A program made the position numbers and the translations under genes. A DNA stretch of 64,000 bases. Origin: Halapricum desulfuricans. Lineage in GTDB: Archaea; Halobacteriota; Halobacteria; Halobacteriales; Haloarculaceae. Every line of letters starts with the position of its first letter. The first letter of the stretch is position 1. Under the pieces are notes generated by a model. That model saw only the letters and a list, made by a program, of their open reading frames with translations. It searched no databases and was not told the DNA's origin. The DNA lies in contig NZ_CP064787.1 in NCBI RefSeq assembly GCF_017094505.1, positions 434,001 to 498,000 on the forward strand, written 5' to 3'. Shown here piece by piece: positions 35,727-45,168 of this stretch.

Positions 35727-36848
35727 ATGGAACTGCCGGAACTGGTTCGGGACCGCCTCGGCGAGGAGGACGCACAGGCCGGACTCGCGCTGGCTGACGA
35801 CGATCTGCTCTGTCTGACGCCGACCCGGACGCTGCTCTACCGGGCGGACGGCCTGCTCAGCGACGAGCGCGTCACTGCCTACCCCCACGACGTCGAACGG
35901 CTCGAGCTGTCCGAGGGACGTCGGAAGACGAAGTTCCACTTCGAGTACGTCGACGACGAGCAGTCGCTGACAGTGCCGACCGGCGCGACCCGCGACACAC
36001 TCGCGTTGCTCCTCGAAGGGATCCTTCGTACCGAGCGGGTTCTCGACGCCGAGGAGAGTGTCGTCGAGGCGTTTCGATTCAGCGAACTCACGCTCGTCGT
36101 CGCCGACGACCGGATCGTCAAACACGTCGGCAGCGCCGTCTGGGACGGCGAGTGCGAGGCCTTCGACTACGAGGCGCTTACCGGGATCGACTTCGAGCAG
36201 GCCCGCGTCGCCACGGAAGTCGTGCTGTACGTCGACGGGCGTCCGGAGCGGATCAAAACGCCCAACGACGACGCCCGACTCGTCGAGCGCGCGCTCGAGC
36301 GCGCGCTGACCGAGTACTTCGAGGTAACGTCTCTGTCGCAACTCCAGTCGCAGTTCCAGTCGGCGGCCGACGAGACTGATTCGGCAAGCGGGCGATCGGA
36401 CGAGTACCCCTTCGACAGCGCGATCCGGCCGCTCGGTGAGGGCCCCGAAGCCCGCGCCGCCCCGGACGACACCGTCGGGGTCGAACCCGTCGAGGACACC
36501 GACGAACTCGACGCCAGCAATGGGACGGAGCCCGTCGGAGACGGCGACGAAGCGCGAAACTCCACCGCGACGATTCCCGACGCCGAATCCGCCGCGACGG
36601 CCACTGCCGGCGACGAGGGCGACACACGACCTGCCGTCGGCGACGAGGACGGCACGCAATCTGCTGTCAGTGACGAAGGCGAGAGCCGGTCCGACGAGAG
36701 TGGCACGGAGACGACTGCCGCCGAACTGGAACGGATCGAAACGCGACTCGACGAGCTGACGACCGCCGTCGACAAGCAAAACCAGTTACTTCGCAAACAT
36801 CACGCCGCGATCAAACAGCTGGTCGAGGAGTTGCAGTCCGAGCGATAA
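35727..36848 (+). CDS. Haloarchaeal protein of unknown function with C-terminal coiled coil
   Basis: A 373-residue soluble protein. Residues 1-215 form two similar beta-rich repeats (LALADDDLLCLTPTRTLLYR and LTLVVADDRIVKHVG), reminiscent of PH-like folds. Residues 230-335 are a disordered Asp/Glu/Ala/Thr linker. The last 45 residues are a coiled coil (ELERIETRLDELTTAVDKQ). The layout fits a haloarchaea-specific family without known role. It is next to tRNA-Met and convergent with a zinc-ribbon membrane protein. Confidence 0.75.
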   Translation: MELPELVRDRLGEEDAQAGLALADDDLLCLTPTRTLLYRADGLLSDERVTAYPHDVERLELSEGRRKTKFHFEYVDDEQSLTVPTGATRDTLALLLEGILRTERVLDAEESVVEAFRFSELTLVVADDRIVKHVGSAVWDGECEAFDYEALTGIDFEQARVATEVVLYVDGRPERIKTPNDDARLVERALERALTEYFEVTSLSQLQSQFQSAADETDSASGRSDEYPFDSAIRPLGEGPEARAAPDDTVGVEPVEDTDELDASNGTEPVGDGDEARNSTATIPDAESAATATAGDEGDTRPAVGDEDGTQSAVSDEGESRSDESGTETTAAELERIETRLDELTTAVDKQNQLLRKHHAAIKQLVEELQSER

Positions 36849-36888
36849 GGTCGTCCGGGAACCGTACCGACAGTCGTCCGGATCGCGT

Positions 36889-37512
36889 TCACGGCGGTCC
36901 GTCTTCGGCCCACGCGTCACGCCTGGCGTTCACATACCGGTACAGGACTGCGCCGAGTACGAGAACGATGACTCCGATCGCCAGGAATGCGGCCTGAGCG
37001 GTCCAGACGTCGGGGCCGAACGCGCCGATCGTCGAGGCGTTCGAGCCGACGAGCGTGCGCCCGGCGACAATCACGGCCGGGGCCGAAACGAGCGTCGAAC
37101 CGAGGACGACAAGTCCGGCGGCGACGACCGCGCTCGGCAGCGCCAGCCGCGAGAGAACCACCGCCGGTAGCGCCCAGCCGAACACGAAGACGAGACTCCC
37201 GACCCACAGCGGGAGCGACACGATCGAGCCGGCGACGAACGCCACGAGCGGTGCCATCGGCGCGCTGATCGCCAGCCCGACGAGCAGCCGAACCCATCGC
37301 GGGGTGTAGAACTCGTTGCCGGACAGCTCCAGCGTTTCGAGGTCGAGGTCGCTGTCCTCGAACAGCGCCGTCGCGGTCTCGTCGGTCAGTCTGCCGTCGT
37401 CGTCGAGAAAGACGAGCCCACAGGACGGACACGACCCGTCGTGGTCGCTGATCGATGCCCCACACCGTGGGCAGGTGGCGGCCACGTCGTCCGGGGGTCG
37501 GTCGTCGCTCAC
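36889..37512 (-). CDS. Zinc-ribbon membrane protein of unknown function
   Basis: A 207-residue protein. The N-terminus has a zinc ribbon, CPRCGASISDHDGSCPSCG (CxxC-x10-CxxC). Four or five hydrophobic helices follow from about residue 85, with a short basic tail (YRYVNARRDAW). The GTG at 37512 (MSDDRPPDD) is preferred because the extra ten residues from an ATG at 37542 are basic, against the acidic trend. Function unknown; it lies between convergent and codirectional genes with no clear partner. Confidence 0.65.
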   Translation of the reverse strand: MSDDRPPDDVAATCPRCGASISDHDGSCPSCGLVFLDDDGRLTDETATALFEDSDLDLETLELSGNEFYTPRWVRLLVGLAISAPMAPLVAFVAGSIVSLPLWVGSLVFVFGWALPAVVLSRLALPSAVVAAGLVVLGSTLVSAPAVIVAGRTLVGSNASTIGAFGPDVWTAQAAFLAIGVIVLVLGAVLYRYVNARRDAWAEDGPP

Positions 37513-37613
37513 ACGTGGCCGTTTTCGCCCGACGCATTTCATACTGCCGGCGATACGTTCCGAACGGCATCCGGGCAGACTGGCGTACAGCAGCCACTAT
37601 CAGCAGGCTGCAG

Positions 37614-38663
37614 CTAGTACCGCTCGGGATCGATCGTCCTCACGTATCGGCGGGTCCCAGCGTAGGAGACGACGGCGAGCACCGAGAGCGCCAGAACCGT
37701 CGTGGTCGAGACGGTCGTCTCGCTGCCGACTGCGAGCTTCGCGGCCACGGTCGCGGGGTGTTCCGGCAGAAGCGCGGCCACGCCGAACAGCCCCAGCGCG
37801 ACGATCGAGTACAGCAACTGTGCCTGCCGGCGCTGGCCCAGCAGGAGTCCGAGGACCGCCCCGAGGACGACGACCAGCAGCGTGACCGCCGAGACCAGCG
37901 CCAACAGCGGGACGACGTTCGCGACCGTGATCCCGTTGACGACCAGCAGCGCGATCCACAGCAGCGCCTGGGCGGGAGCCAGGATTGCCATCCCGAGCGC
38001 TTTGCCGTCGAAGACGTCCGCCATCGTGACGGGCGCGACCTGTAGCAACTCCAGGGTCCCGCGCTCGATCTCCTCGGTCAGGACGTCGACGGTGACCGAG
38101 CCGCTGATGAACGGCGGCAGGAACAACAGTAGCGGGACGAGCACCGTGTAGGTGAACCCGAAGTAGGAACTGCCGTCGCCCTCCGGCGGGAGCGACACGG
38201 GTCGGGTCTGGAGGTGCGCGGCCCGGCGCGTGCGCTCGTCGCGCTCGAGCGATTCCAGTACGTCGCGGGCTTTCACCACAGCGAGCGTCGACTGCACGCT
38301 CCCGTCGGGAACGGTCGCCGTCACGGATATCCGCCGGTCGACCGATTCGGCGTGGAAGACGCCGACCACCTCCCCGCGCCGGAAGGCGTCCATCGCGGCC
38401 TCGCGCGTCGGGTAGTGCTCCGTCTCGACGCCGGCCGACCCGGCCGCCCGTTCGAGTTCGTCGCGGGTCTCGCCGGAGACTCCGAAAGTCAGCTCGCCGG
38501 ACTCGACGCTTCCGGGATCGTACATCGAGGTGAGGCCGACGACCAGAAACGACGAGAATGCGGCGATGAACACCTGTATCGCCAGCGCAAGGACGATCGT
38601 CCGCTCCCGCGAGAGGCTCGCGATGTCGCGTCGCGCGATGGCGACTCGAACGTCGTCAAACAA
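37614..38663 (-). CDS. ABC-2 type transporter permease
   Basis: A 349-residue permease. TM1 (ALAIQVFIAAFSSFLVVGLT) is followed by a ~110-residue external domain. Five more helices include VLVPLLLFLPPFISGSVTVD and the conserved EEIERGTLELLQVAPV motif of NatB-like subunits. Last gene of a three-gene operon; its start overlaps the permease-protease fusion gene by 8 nt. With the ATPase it likely exports sodium, a drug or a peptide; the substrate is unknown. Confidence 0.85.
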   Translation of the reverse strand: MFDDVRVAIARRDIASLSRERTIVLALAIQVFIAAFSSFLVVGLTSMYDPGSVESGELTFGVSGETRDELERAAGSAGVETEHYPTREAAMDAFRRGEVVGVFHAESVDRRISVTATVPDGSVQSTLAVVKARDVLESLERDERTRRAAHLQTRPVSLPPEGDGSSYFGFTYTVLVPLLLFLPPFISGSVTVDVLTEEIERGTLELLQVAPVTMADVFDGKALGMAILAPAQALLWIALLVVNGITVANVVPLLALVSAVTLLVVVLGAVLGLLLGQRRQAQLLYSIVALGLFGVAALLPEHPATVAAKLAVGSETTVSTTTVLALSVLAVVSYAGTRRYVRTIDPERY

Positions 38664-40545
38664 CGAGCATCACCACCGCGTAGTTGTAGGCGAAGTGAAT
38701 CGCGATCGCCGCGGTGAGCCCGATAGCGTACCCCTGTCGTCCAGATCGCATCCCGACCGCCGAGGTCGCCGCGGTGACGACGTGCAGCGCAAGCGGCGCG
38801 AGCAACAGCCCCAGCCCGACGAGCGGGTCGATCCCGGCTGTCGGGCCGGCCGAGACGACCGCCGCCTGCTGGACCTCCGGCAGTCCGCCCAGCAGCTGGA
38901 CGACGAGCAGCCCCTTCTCGGCGACGAAGAATCCGAGGCCGGCGAGCGCGCCGACGACCAGTGCCGATCGGACCGTCCGGTCGTAGCGGCTGTGGACGAA
39001 CCCCGCGTAGGCCGGCAGGCTCTTTGCCAGTTCCTCGATCGTGACGATCGCGAGCAGGATCAGTCCGAGCCACAGCGGCCGGGGCAACCCCAGCGAGATC
39101 GGATAGATCGCCGCCACGGCCACCAGTTCGGCGAGGACGACCAGCGGCATGAGCAACACGACCATCAGCGCGACGCTGCGCCGCCGTCTGATCCGGCCGG
39201 CCAGCGAGTCAAGTACCTTCAGCGGGATCGACCGCTGGGTGAACATGTCCTCCTCGCGGTAGAGGCCCGCCCCGAGGACGAAAAACAGCGTCGCGGTGAA
39301 CAGCGGCGGGAGCGTCGAGATCGCCGCCTCGAGCGGTGCGATCGCGACGCCCTGGATATCGCGGACGACGACCGTCAGCGGCGAGACCAGCGCGATCGGC
39401 GTCACGTCGGTGAAGATCGCCGGCACGAACGCGTAGGCCGTCAGCCCAACGGTGATCGTGACGGTGACGAAAGTGAGTTCCTTGAACGACCGGGCGAACA
39501 TCGCCCCGAGGAACGTCGCCGACAGGAACAGCAACACCAGCGGGACGACCGCGAGCATCGCGTACGCGCCGCTGCCGGACCCTGGTTCGAGTGCGATGAC
39601 CGCGCCCGCGATCGCGCCCTCGAAGGCCATCGCGCCGAGGAAATACGGCAGGGTCTTGCCGGCGATGATGTCCCAGCGACTGACCGGCGTGACGAGCATG
39701 AGTTCCCCGCGGCGGTTGAGTCGCTCGCTCAGCATCGTCGACCCGTACGCCTGAATGACGAAGTTCAGCGGAATGATGAACAGAAACGCCAGAATGAGCG
39801 ACTGGAAGGGAAACGGCGGGGAAATCTCCGAGGGCGTTCCCGACATCTCGTCGCTGCCCGTCAGACCGCGAGCGATCGAGCCGACGTCGCCGCCTGCACC
39901 ACTGTCGCCTGTCGTGCCGTCTGTGTCTCTGTCACCTGTCCCGTCCCCACCGTCGCCTGTCCCATCACCCGTTGTTCCGTCTGTGCCTCCGTCGCCCGTT
40001 CCGTTGTCGCCCGTCGTGCCGTCTGTGCCTCCGTCGCCCGTTCCATCGCCCGTCGTGCCGTCTGTGCCTCCGTCGCCGGTCCCGTCCGCTGGACCGATCG
40101 TGAGGTTTCGCTCGGCGTAGGTGACCGTCACCGTGACCGGGAACGCGGCCGTCTGGTTGGGTTCGTCAGCCATCACGCGGTCGTTGTACGAGTCGACGCT
40201 GCTGCGTAACTCCGACAGCGCCGACGCCCCCTTCTGGGAGTCGCTGGCGACCACCTGCGAACCGACGATCCGCAGGTCGATCTCGGAGCCCAGTTCCGCG
40301 TCGGAATCCCGAACCGCGAACGTCGGATCGCTCTCGACGACCGGATAGAGCGGGCTCTCCTCCTCGACGCCCACTCGGTAAAAGCCCTCGTCGAGGGTCA
40401 CGCCGCCCTGAGCGAGCACGAGCGGGACGGCCGCCCCGAGCACGAGCAGCGCCGCGGCCACGACCGCGGCGGTCTTGCGGTCGATCCCGCCGGCGTTTTT
40501 CGTCACTTCCCAGCGACCGATCCGCAGGACCTTGCGCGGTCGCAC
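38656..40545 (-). CDS. Fusion of ABC-2 permease and PrsW-like intramembrane protease
   Basis: A 629-residue protein. The N-terminal ~420 residues are a permease: TM1, an external domain with a Gly/Asp/Thr repeat stretch (GDGGTDGTTGDGTG-type units, about 155-220), then five helices with RRGELMLVTPVSRWDIIAGK. The C-terminal ~190 residues resemble PrsW/CPBP glutamic intramembrane proteases: EELAK, then FFVAEKG, LHVVTAATSAVG and HFAYNY supply the Glu and His residues. The fusion suggests coupled cleavage and export of a membrane substrate. It lies 2 nt from the ATPase gene. Confidence 0.75.
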   Translation of the reverse strand: MRPRKVLRIGRWEVTKNAGGIDRKTAAVVAAALLVLGAAVPLVLAQGGVTLDEGFYRVGVEEESPLYPVVESDPTFAVRDSDAELGSEIDLRIVGSQVVASDSQKGASALSELRSSVDSYNDRVMADEPNQTAAFPVTVTVTYAERNLTIGPADGTGDGGTDGTTGDGTGDGGTDGTTGDNGTGDGGTDGTTGDGTGDGGDGTGDRDTDGTTGDSGAGGDVGSIARGLTGSDEMSGTPSEISPPFPFQSLILAFLFIIPLNFVIQAYGSTMLSERLNRRGELMLVTPVSRWDIIAGKTLPYFLGAMAFEGAIAGAVIALEPGSGSGAYAMLAVVPLVLLFLSATFLGAMFARSFKELTFVTVTITVGLTAYAFVPAIFTDVTPIALVSPLTVVVRDIQGVAIAPLEAAISTLPPLFTATLFFVLGAGLYREEDMFTQRSIPLKVLDSLAGRIRRRRSVALMVVLLMPLVVLAELVAVAAIYPISLGLPRPLWLGLILLAIVTIEELAKSLPAYAGFVHSRYDRTVRSALVVGALAGLGFFVAEKGLLVVQLLGGLPEVQQAAVVSAGPTAGIDPLVGLGLLLAPLALHVVTAATSAVGMRSGRQGYAIGLTAAIAIHFAYNYAVVMLVV

Positions 40546-40547
40546 GG

Positions 40548-41456
40548 TCAGCCCTCCGGGTTCGACTCGGCTGTCGTCTGTCTGTCGTCCGATCGACCGT
40601 CGGCCACGTTGAGAAAGACCTCCTCCAGACTGGACTGGTCGGTCCGGATGTCGACGACCTCGCCGCCGGCCTCGCTCGCCGCCTCGCGAGTCGCCTCGAC
40701 TTCGTCCATCGATTCGACGGTCCGGACGTACCGGCCGTTTTTCGCGACGCTGTCGGGAACCTCGACCGTCGTGTAGACCCGATAGACCGTCTCGCCGTGC
40801 TCGGCCTGCAGCTGGTCGAGGTCGCCGCGGGCGACGATCTCCCCCTCGTTCATGATCGCCACGCGATCGCAGATCGACTCGACGTGATAGAGGTTGTGCG
40901 CGCTGAAGACGATCGTCTTGCCCTCCTGGGCCAGCTGGCTGGTGAACTCGATGATGTAGTTCGTCGTCAGCGGATCGAGCCCGCTGGCCGGCTCGTCGTA
41001 GATCAGCACGTCCGGATCGTTGATCAGCGAGCGTGCGATCGCCACTTTCCGCTTCATGCCCTTCGAGACGTCACCGAGCTGTCTGTCCCGGTGTTCGAGG
41101 TCGAGTTCCGAGAGCGTCTCGTCGATCCGCCGGGCAGCGACGTCTTCGGGGACGTCATAGAGGTCCGCGAAGAAGTGCAGGTAGGTGTTCGCGGTCATCT
41201 CCTCGTACAGCGGCGACTCCTCGGGGAGAAAGCCGAGTCGGCGTCGCATCTCGGAGTCACCCGCGTCGTAACCGGCGACAGAGACGCTGCCGCTGGTTGG
41301 TTCGATCAGTCCCGCGAGCATCTTCAGCGTCGTGGTCTTGCCGGCCCCGTTCGGACCGACGATCCCGAACACCTCGCCGGATTCGACCGAGAACGTGCTT
41401 CCCTCGACCGCCGGGAACCCGCCGTACTCCTTGCGAAGGTCGCGGACCTCGATCAT
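40548..41456 (-). CDS. ABC transporter ATP-binding protein
   Basis: A 302-residue NatA/CcmA-like ATPase. Walker A is GPNGAGKTTT, the signature is VSKGMKRKVAIAR (LSxGM-K type), Walker B VLIYDEPASGLDP, and the switch His is in VFSAHNLYHVE. A C-terminal domain of ~80 residues (VYRVYTTVEVPDS, ending acidic) is typical of this exporter group. First gene of the operon with the two permeases. Confidence 0.92.
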   Translation of the reverse strand: MIEVRDLRKEYGGFPAVEGSTFSVESGEVFGIVGPNGAGKTTTLKMLAGLIEPTSGSVSVAGYDAGDSEMRRRLGFLPEESPLYEEMTANTYLHFFADLYDVPEDVAARRIDETLSELDLEHRDRQLGDVSKGMKRKVAIARSLINDPDVLIYDEPASGLDPLTTNYIIEFTSQLAQEGKTIVFSAHNLYHVESICDRVAIMNEGEIVARGDLDQLQAEHGETVYRVYTTVEVPDSVAKNGRYVRTVESMDEVEATREAASEAGGEVVDIRTDQSSLEEVFLNVADGRSDDRQTTAESNPEG

Positions 41457-41538
41457 TCGTCTCCCCCTATTGGCCGGCTACACGTATAGGTTGCCTCGCA
41501 GTATCGACAGTGATATCTCGGCGTGACCGGCCGTGTGA

Positions 41539-42909
41539 CTACTCGACGTCCGTGACGACGATCCGCGTCCCGCCCGAGGAGGACGCTTCGGCGGTGACCG
41601 ACCAGCCGTGGGCGTCCCCGATCCACTCGACGATCGCCAGCCCGAACCCGGTCCGGTCGGTGTCGGTGGTGTACCCGGCCTCGAAGACGCGCCCGCGTTC
41701 CCTCTCGGGGATACCGGGCCCGTCGTCGACGACCGCGAAGCCGCCGTCGACCGGCTCGACGCGGACCGATTCGCCGCCGGTGTGGACCGCGACGTTCTCG
41801 AAGCACTCGGTGAAGACGTCTTCGAGGCGATCGCCGTCGGCCTCGACCGTCGGCAGGCCGTCCGCGAGCGTCAGGTCGAGTTCGGCGTCGACCGGCTCTC
41901 GGCCCGCGCGGGCCGCGTCGGCGACGTCGACGACGGCGGGGTCGCGGACCGGCAGTCCGGCGCGGGCGAGTTCGCGCATGTCTTCAAGCAGCACCGCCAT
42001 CGTGTCGATCGACCGTTCGAGCGCGTCGAAGTGGACGTCGTCGCCGGTCTCGCGGGCGAGGTCCAGCCGACCGGCCAGCACGTTCAGCGGGTTGCGAAGG
42101 TCGTGAGCGACGACGCTGGCGAACTCCTCGAGCCGTTCGTCGCTCCGGTAGCGATCGGTGACGTCCCGAACCGATCCCATCTCGGCAGGTTCGCCGTCGC
42201 AGGTGATCGAGTGGACGTTGAGCGACAGCTCCCGCGTCTCGCCGTCGGCGGTGACGACCCGGGCCTCGTATCGGCTCGGGGACCCCCCATCAGACTGGCG
42301 CTTTCGACTGATACGCCGAACACGGTCGCGGTCCTCGGGATGAATGAGTTCGAAGACGTCCATCCCGAGCAGTTCGGACTCCTCGTAGCCGGTGATGTCA
42401 CAGAGGCGCTCGTTGACGAACTCGAACGTACCGTGCTGATAGATGAAAATCCCGTCGTGGCTCTGCTCGACGAGCGTTCGGTAGCGCTGCTCGCTCTCCG
42501 TGAGCGCGGCCTCCGTGCGGGCGTGCTCGACTGCGTTGGCGATCGTGTTCGCGAGCACGGCGTACTGGTCGGTCCCGGTCTCCTTTTGCATGTATTCGGT
42601 GACCCCTGCCGAGACGGCCTCGCTGGCGATCTCCTCGCTGCCGTGGCTGGTATAGAGCACGAACGGCATCTCCGGGTCGCGCTCGCGGACGTGCTCCAGC
42701 AGGTCCAGCCCGTCGATCCCGGTCGGCCGGTAGTCGCTGACGACACAGTCGATCGAGCCGTCGTCGAGCCGTTCCAGCGCCGCCTCGGGGTCAGTCACGC
42801 CCTCGACGTTCAGGGCCGGTGCCTCGGACTCGAGGTGTGCCGCCACCACCTCGAGCAGGTCGTCGTCGCTGTCGACGTGCAACACGCGTATCGGCTCGGT
42901 GTCTGTCAT
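41539..42909 (-). CDS. Receiver-PAS-histidine kinase hybrid sensor
   Basis: A 456-residue soluble signalling protein. Residues 1-120 are a receiver with the phospho-acceptor Asp in CVVSDYRPTG and Lys in MQKETGT. Residues 135-260 are a PAS domain (GIFIYQHGTFEFVN, HPEDRDRVRR). A HisKA helix with VVAHDLRNPLN and an HATPase domain (ENVAVHTGG, DDGPGIP, GFGLAIVEW) complete it. No membrane segment is present, so the stimulus is internal or arrives by phosphotransfer. The ATG at 42909 is chosen; an ATG 9 nt upstream is possible. This layout is abundant in haloarchaea. No partner regulator is adjacent. Confidence 0.9.
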   Translation of the reverse strand: MTDTEPIRVLHVDSDDDLLEVVAAHLESEAPALNVEGVTDPEAALERLDDGSIDCVVSDYRPTGIDGLDLLEHVRERDPEMPFVLYTSHGSEEIASEAVSAGVTEYMQKETGTDQYAVLANTIANAVEHARTEAALTESEQRYRTLVEQSHDGIFIYQHGTFEFVNERLCDITGYEESELLGMDVFELIHPEDRDRVRRISRKRQSDGGSPSRYEARVVTADGETRELSLNVHSITCDGEPAEMGSVRDVTDRYRSDERLEEFASVVAHDLRNPLNVLAGRLDLARETGDDVHFDALERSIDTMAVLLEDMRELARAGLPVRDPAVVDVADAARAGREPVDAELDLTLADGLPTVEADGDRLEDVFTECFENVAVHTGGESVRVEPVDGGFAVVDDGPGIPERERGRVFEAGYTTDTDRTGFGLAIVEWIGDAHGWSVTAEASSSGGTRIVVTDVE

Positions 42910-43009
42910 TGATTGCATGTTGTGTGCTCGCTAGTATCAACGTTCGTATCGGGAGGCGTCATCGCGCTGACCTGGCCCGATCGGAGGGGCAGTATCCGCG
43001 TTCGAGACC

Positions 43010-43882
43010 TTACAGCAGGTCTTCGACGTGATCTGCCACCGCTTCCGGCGTGTCCCCGACCGGGACCCCGTTGTCCTCCAGTGCGGTGATCTTCGAGTCG
43101 GCCGTACCCGTCCCGCTCCCGGAGACGATCGCGCCGGCGTGCCCCATACGCTTGCCCGGCGGGGCCGTGCGACCCGCGATGAACCCGGCGACGGGCGTGT
43201 CCATGTACTCGCCGATATACCGGGCGGCCTCCTCCTCGTCTTCGCCGCCGATTTCGCCGCACATGACGACGGCGTCGGTCTCGGGATCGCCCTCGAACAA
43301 CTCTAGCGCGTCGACGAAGTCCGTCCCGATGATCGGATCGCCGCCGATACCGATCGCGGTCGTCTGGCCGATGCCGCGCTGGGTGAGGTTGTCTACGACC
43401 TGATAGGTGAGGGTCCCGGACCGGGAGACGACACCGACTCGGCCTGCCGAGAAGATGTTCCCGGGCAGGATCCCCAGCTTTGCGACCCCCGGCGTGATGA
43501 CGCCCGGACAGTTCGGGCCGACGAGGTGGGTGTCGGTCTCTTCGAGCCTGCGGTAGACCCTGCTCATGTCCTGGGTGGGGATACCTTCGGTGATCGCCAC
43601 GACGAGGTCGAGTCCCCTCGCATCGAGCGCCTCGAAGACGGCGTCCGCGGCGAACGCCGGCGGGACGAACACGACCGAGGCGTCGGCGTCTTCCTCGCGG
43701 ACAGCCCCCTGAACCGTGTCGTAGACCGGGACGCCGGCGATCTCCTGGCCGCCCTTGCCCGGGACCGCGCCGGCGACGACGTTCGTGCCGTACTCGAGCA
43801 TCTGTTCGGCGTGGAACCGGCCCTCGCCGCCGGTGATCCCCTGCACGACGACGCGCGTGTCCTCGTCGACCAGTACGGACAT
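43010..43882 (-). CDS. sucD: Succinyl-CoA ligase (ADP-forming) subunit alpha
   Basis: A 290-residue TCA-cycle subunit. It has the CoA-binding Rossmann motif [37 protein letters not shown], and the phospho-histidine loop in [17 protein letters not shown]. It shares a single base with the sucC stop (TAATG), giving tight coupling. With SucC it makes ATP from succinyl-CoA. Confidence 0.97.
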   Translation of the reverse strand: MSVLVDEDTRVVVQGITGGEGRFHAEQMLEYGTNVVAGAVPGKGGQEIAGVPVYDTVQGAVREEDADASVVFVPPAFAADAVFEALDARGLDLVVAITEGIPTQDMSRVYRRLEETDTHLVGPNCPGVITPGVAKLGILPGNIFSAGRVGVVSRSGTLTYQVVDNLTQRGIGQTTAIGIGGDPIIGTDFVDALELFEGDPETDAVVMCGEIGGEDEEEAARYIGEYMDTPVAGFIAGRTAPPGKRMGHAGAIVSGSGTGTADSKITALEDNGVPVGDTPEAVADHVEDLL

Positions 43883-45057
43883 TACGCGCTCACCTCCTGT
43901 GCGTATTCGACCGCACGCTGGACGGCTTCCTCCAGCGTGTCCTCGACCGTGACCAGCTCCTCGTTGAGGATCGCCATCCCCTCCTCGGCGTTGGTTCCGG
44001 CCAGCCGGACGACCACCGGCTTGGGGATCTCATCGAACTCCTCGAGAGCCTGATTGATGCCACCGGCGACTTCGTCGCCGCGGGTGATCCCGCCGAAGAT
44101 GTTGAACACCACCGAATCGACGTTATCGTCGGAGAAGACCATATCGAGCGCGTTGGCGATCCGCTGGGCCTTGGCACCGCCGCCCACGTCGAGGAAGTTG
44201 GCCGGCGAGCCGCCGTAGTAGTCGACCAGATCGAGCGTCGTCATCACCAGGCCCGCCCCGTTGCCGATGATGCCGACGTTGCCGTCGAGCCGGACGTAGT
44301 CAAAGCCGTACTCGTCGGCCTTGGCCTCGAGTTCGTCGCCGCTCCCGGCTTCGTCTTCCATCTCGGCGAGTTCAGGCTGGCGAAAGAGGGCGTCCTCGTC
44401 GACGTTGAACACGGCGTCGGCGGCGATCACCTCGCGCTCGTCGCTCGCGCTGTCCGCGGACTCCGCGCTCGTTATCATCAGCGGGTTAATCTCGGCGTCC
44501 GACCCGTCGCGTTCGTCCCACAGCTGGTAGAGCGTCCGCAGTATCGAGGCCACGTCGCCGGCCACGTCGCGATCGACGCCGGCCTCGTAGACGACCTTCC
44601 GGGCCTGAAACGGGTGCATCCCGAAGGCCGGATCGACGTGCTCGCGGGCGATGGCGTCGGGCTCTTCCGCGGCGACTTCCTCGATGTCGACCCCGCCGCG
44701 CGTCGAGACCATCGCGACCGGTCGGCCCCGCCCGCGGTCCATCGTCACGCCGACGTACAACTCGTCGACGAAGTCGACCGCCGCCTCGACGAGCACGCGC
44801 TCGACGCGATAGCCCTTCAGATCCATCCCGAGGATCGCGTCTGCGGCGTCTCTGAGTTCCGACTCGGAGTCGGCGAGTTCGATCCCGCCGGCCTTGCCCC
44901 GGCCCCCGACGTGTACCTGTGCCTTGACCGCGACCGGATAGCCGATCGACGCGGCCGCATCGACGGCCTCCTCGACGGTTCCGGCCAGTTGCGAGTCCGG
45001 CGTCGGGATCCCGGCGTCCGCGAAGACCTCCTTGGCCTGGTATTCGTGCAATCGCAT
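43882..45057 (-). CDS. sucC: Succinyl-CoA ligase (ADP-forming) subunit beta
   Basis: A 391-residue subunit with an ATP-grasp domain ([35 protein letters not shown]) and the C-terminal flavodoxin-like domain ([38 protein letters not shown]). The ATG at 45057 begins the canonical N-terminus. First gene of the sucCD pair. Confidence 0.97.
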   Translation of the reverse strand: MRLHEYQAKEVFADAGIPTPDSQLAGTVEEAVDAAASIGYPVAVKAQVHVGGRGKAGGIELADSESELRDAADAILGMDLKGYRVERVLVEAAVDFVDELYVGVTMDRGRGRPVAMVSTRGGVDIEEVAAEEPDAIAREHVDPAFGMHPFQARKVVYEAGVDRDVAGDVASILRTLYQLWDERDGSDAEINPLMITSAESADSASDEREVIAADAVFNVDEDALFRQPELAEMEDEAGSGDELEAKADEYGFDYVRLDGNVGIIGNGAGLVMTTLDLVDYYGGSPANFLDVGGGAKAQRIANALDMVFSDDNVDSVVFNIFGGITRGDEVAGGINQALEEFDEIPKPVVVRLAGTNAEEGMAILNEELVTVEDTLEEAVQRAVEYAQEVSA

Positions 45058-45168
45058 GTCACTCACACAGGAGAGCGGCGCGCGCTTAAATCCCGTTCCT
45101 TCGACCACCCGGGCTCACCTGCCGGTGTTCCTGTGGCGGGAACTCACGCAGTGGACGAGACGAGGGCG

